Below, piece by piece: positions 63,890 to 64,000 of a stretch of 64,000 nucleotides of DNA. A model generated the notes under the pieces. It ran no database searches. It was given only the letters and a program-made list of their open reading frames with translations, and was not told the DNA's origin. The stretch is from Leisingera thetidis. GTDB taxonomy: Bacteria > Pseudomonadota > Alphaproteobacteria > Rhodobacterales > Rhodobacteraceae. The stretch's first letter is position 1; the number at the start of each line of letters is the position of its first letter. Both the position numbers and the translations under genes were made by a program. Location of the stretch: the NCBI RefSeq assembly GCF_025857195.1, contig NZ_CP109787.1, positions 251,501 to 315,500 of the forward strand, read 5' to 3'.

Positions 63890-64000
63890 TGCGGTTTTCC
63901 TTCTTGTCTGATGGGGGCACCCTAGCGGCAGGCCCGCGGGCCGGGTATTGGTAGGGCTTGCAGCGGTCCCGGTAGTTCTACGGAGTGCCGGGCATCTCCG
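63890..64000 (-). other. upstream region of the GlcG-like gene (window edge)
   Basis: No gene is visible in the last 110 bases. They should include the promoter of the - strand GlcG-ankyrin pair, but no clear boxes were identified. Confidence 0.4.

Overview
The window looks like the chromosome of a roseobacter-group alphaproteobacterium (Rhodobacteraceae, probably close to Leisingera, Phaeobacter or Ruegeria; the genus is inference). The grounds are high G+C, the S10-spc-alpha ribosomal protein gene order with secY-adk-rpsM-rpsK-rpoA-rplQ, the downstream protease-rarA-crcB-rluC-HAD-ATP12 block, a bztABCD amino acid transporter, the yidC-MOSC-engB-argB block, and tandem DUF1127 genes followed by RNAs with CCTCC-rich loops. 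No rRNA, tRNA, CRISPR array, insertion sequence or integrase gene was seen.

Region 1 (1-21.7 kb) is the ribosomal protein supercluster, on the + strand and broken in several places. rpsJ(partial)-rplC-rplD-rplW ends in a terminator and is followed by an A+T-rich secreted DUF2927-like gene. rplB-rpsS-rplV-rpsC-rplP ends in a second terminator and is followed by a lipoprotein, a sulfotransferase, a 2OG-Fe(II) oxygenase, a probably frameshifted membrane protein and an aspartoacylase-family enzyme. rpmC-rpsQ-rplN-rplX-rplE-rpsN-rpsH-rplF-rplR-rpsE-rpmD ends in a third terminator, followed by two tandem DUF1127/small-RNA units. rplO-secY-adk ends in a fourth, followed by a secreted hypothetical gene, then rpsM-rpsK-rpoA-rplQ. 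Candidate promoters precede rpmC and rplO, so the operon seems to have been re-wired into several transcription units.

Region 2 (21.7-32.6 kb) has a chemoreceptor with two CHASE3-like sensor segments. Next is a class I DAHP synthase preceded by a 25-codon leader peptide with a Phe-Trp-Tyr-Phe-Phe-Tyr run and a terminator, a textbook arrangement for aromatic amino acid attenuation. A Deg-type protease is translationally coupled to rarA, a serine hydrolase lies on the - strand, and crcB-rluC-HAD phosphatase-ATP12 chaperone form a tight operon.

Region 3 (32.6-51 kb) starts with bztABCD (glutamate/glutamine/aspartate/asparagine uptake). The - strand then carries DUF411, a GNAT acetyltransferase, a SixA-like phosphatase with a ferredoxin, a sterol desaturase-family hydroxylase, argB, and a yidC-MOSC-engB-DUF2946-PepSY run. 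An SDR enzyme (+), a degenerate-GGDEF/EAL protein (-) and ttcA (+) complete it.

Region 4 (51-62.5 kb) is the most distinctive accessory block. A FadR-type GntR regulator is divergent from a tight operon of about 10 kb encoding a complete peptide/opine-type ABC importer, a flavin reductase-like protein and three different amidohydrolases. GTATAC operator-like boxes fill the divergent promoter. I infer an import-and-hydrolyse pathway for a cyclic or amidated nitrogen compound; the substrate cannot be read from sequence. The window ends with a GlcG/HbpS-like protein and an ankyrin-repeat protein, both secreted, on the - strand.
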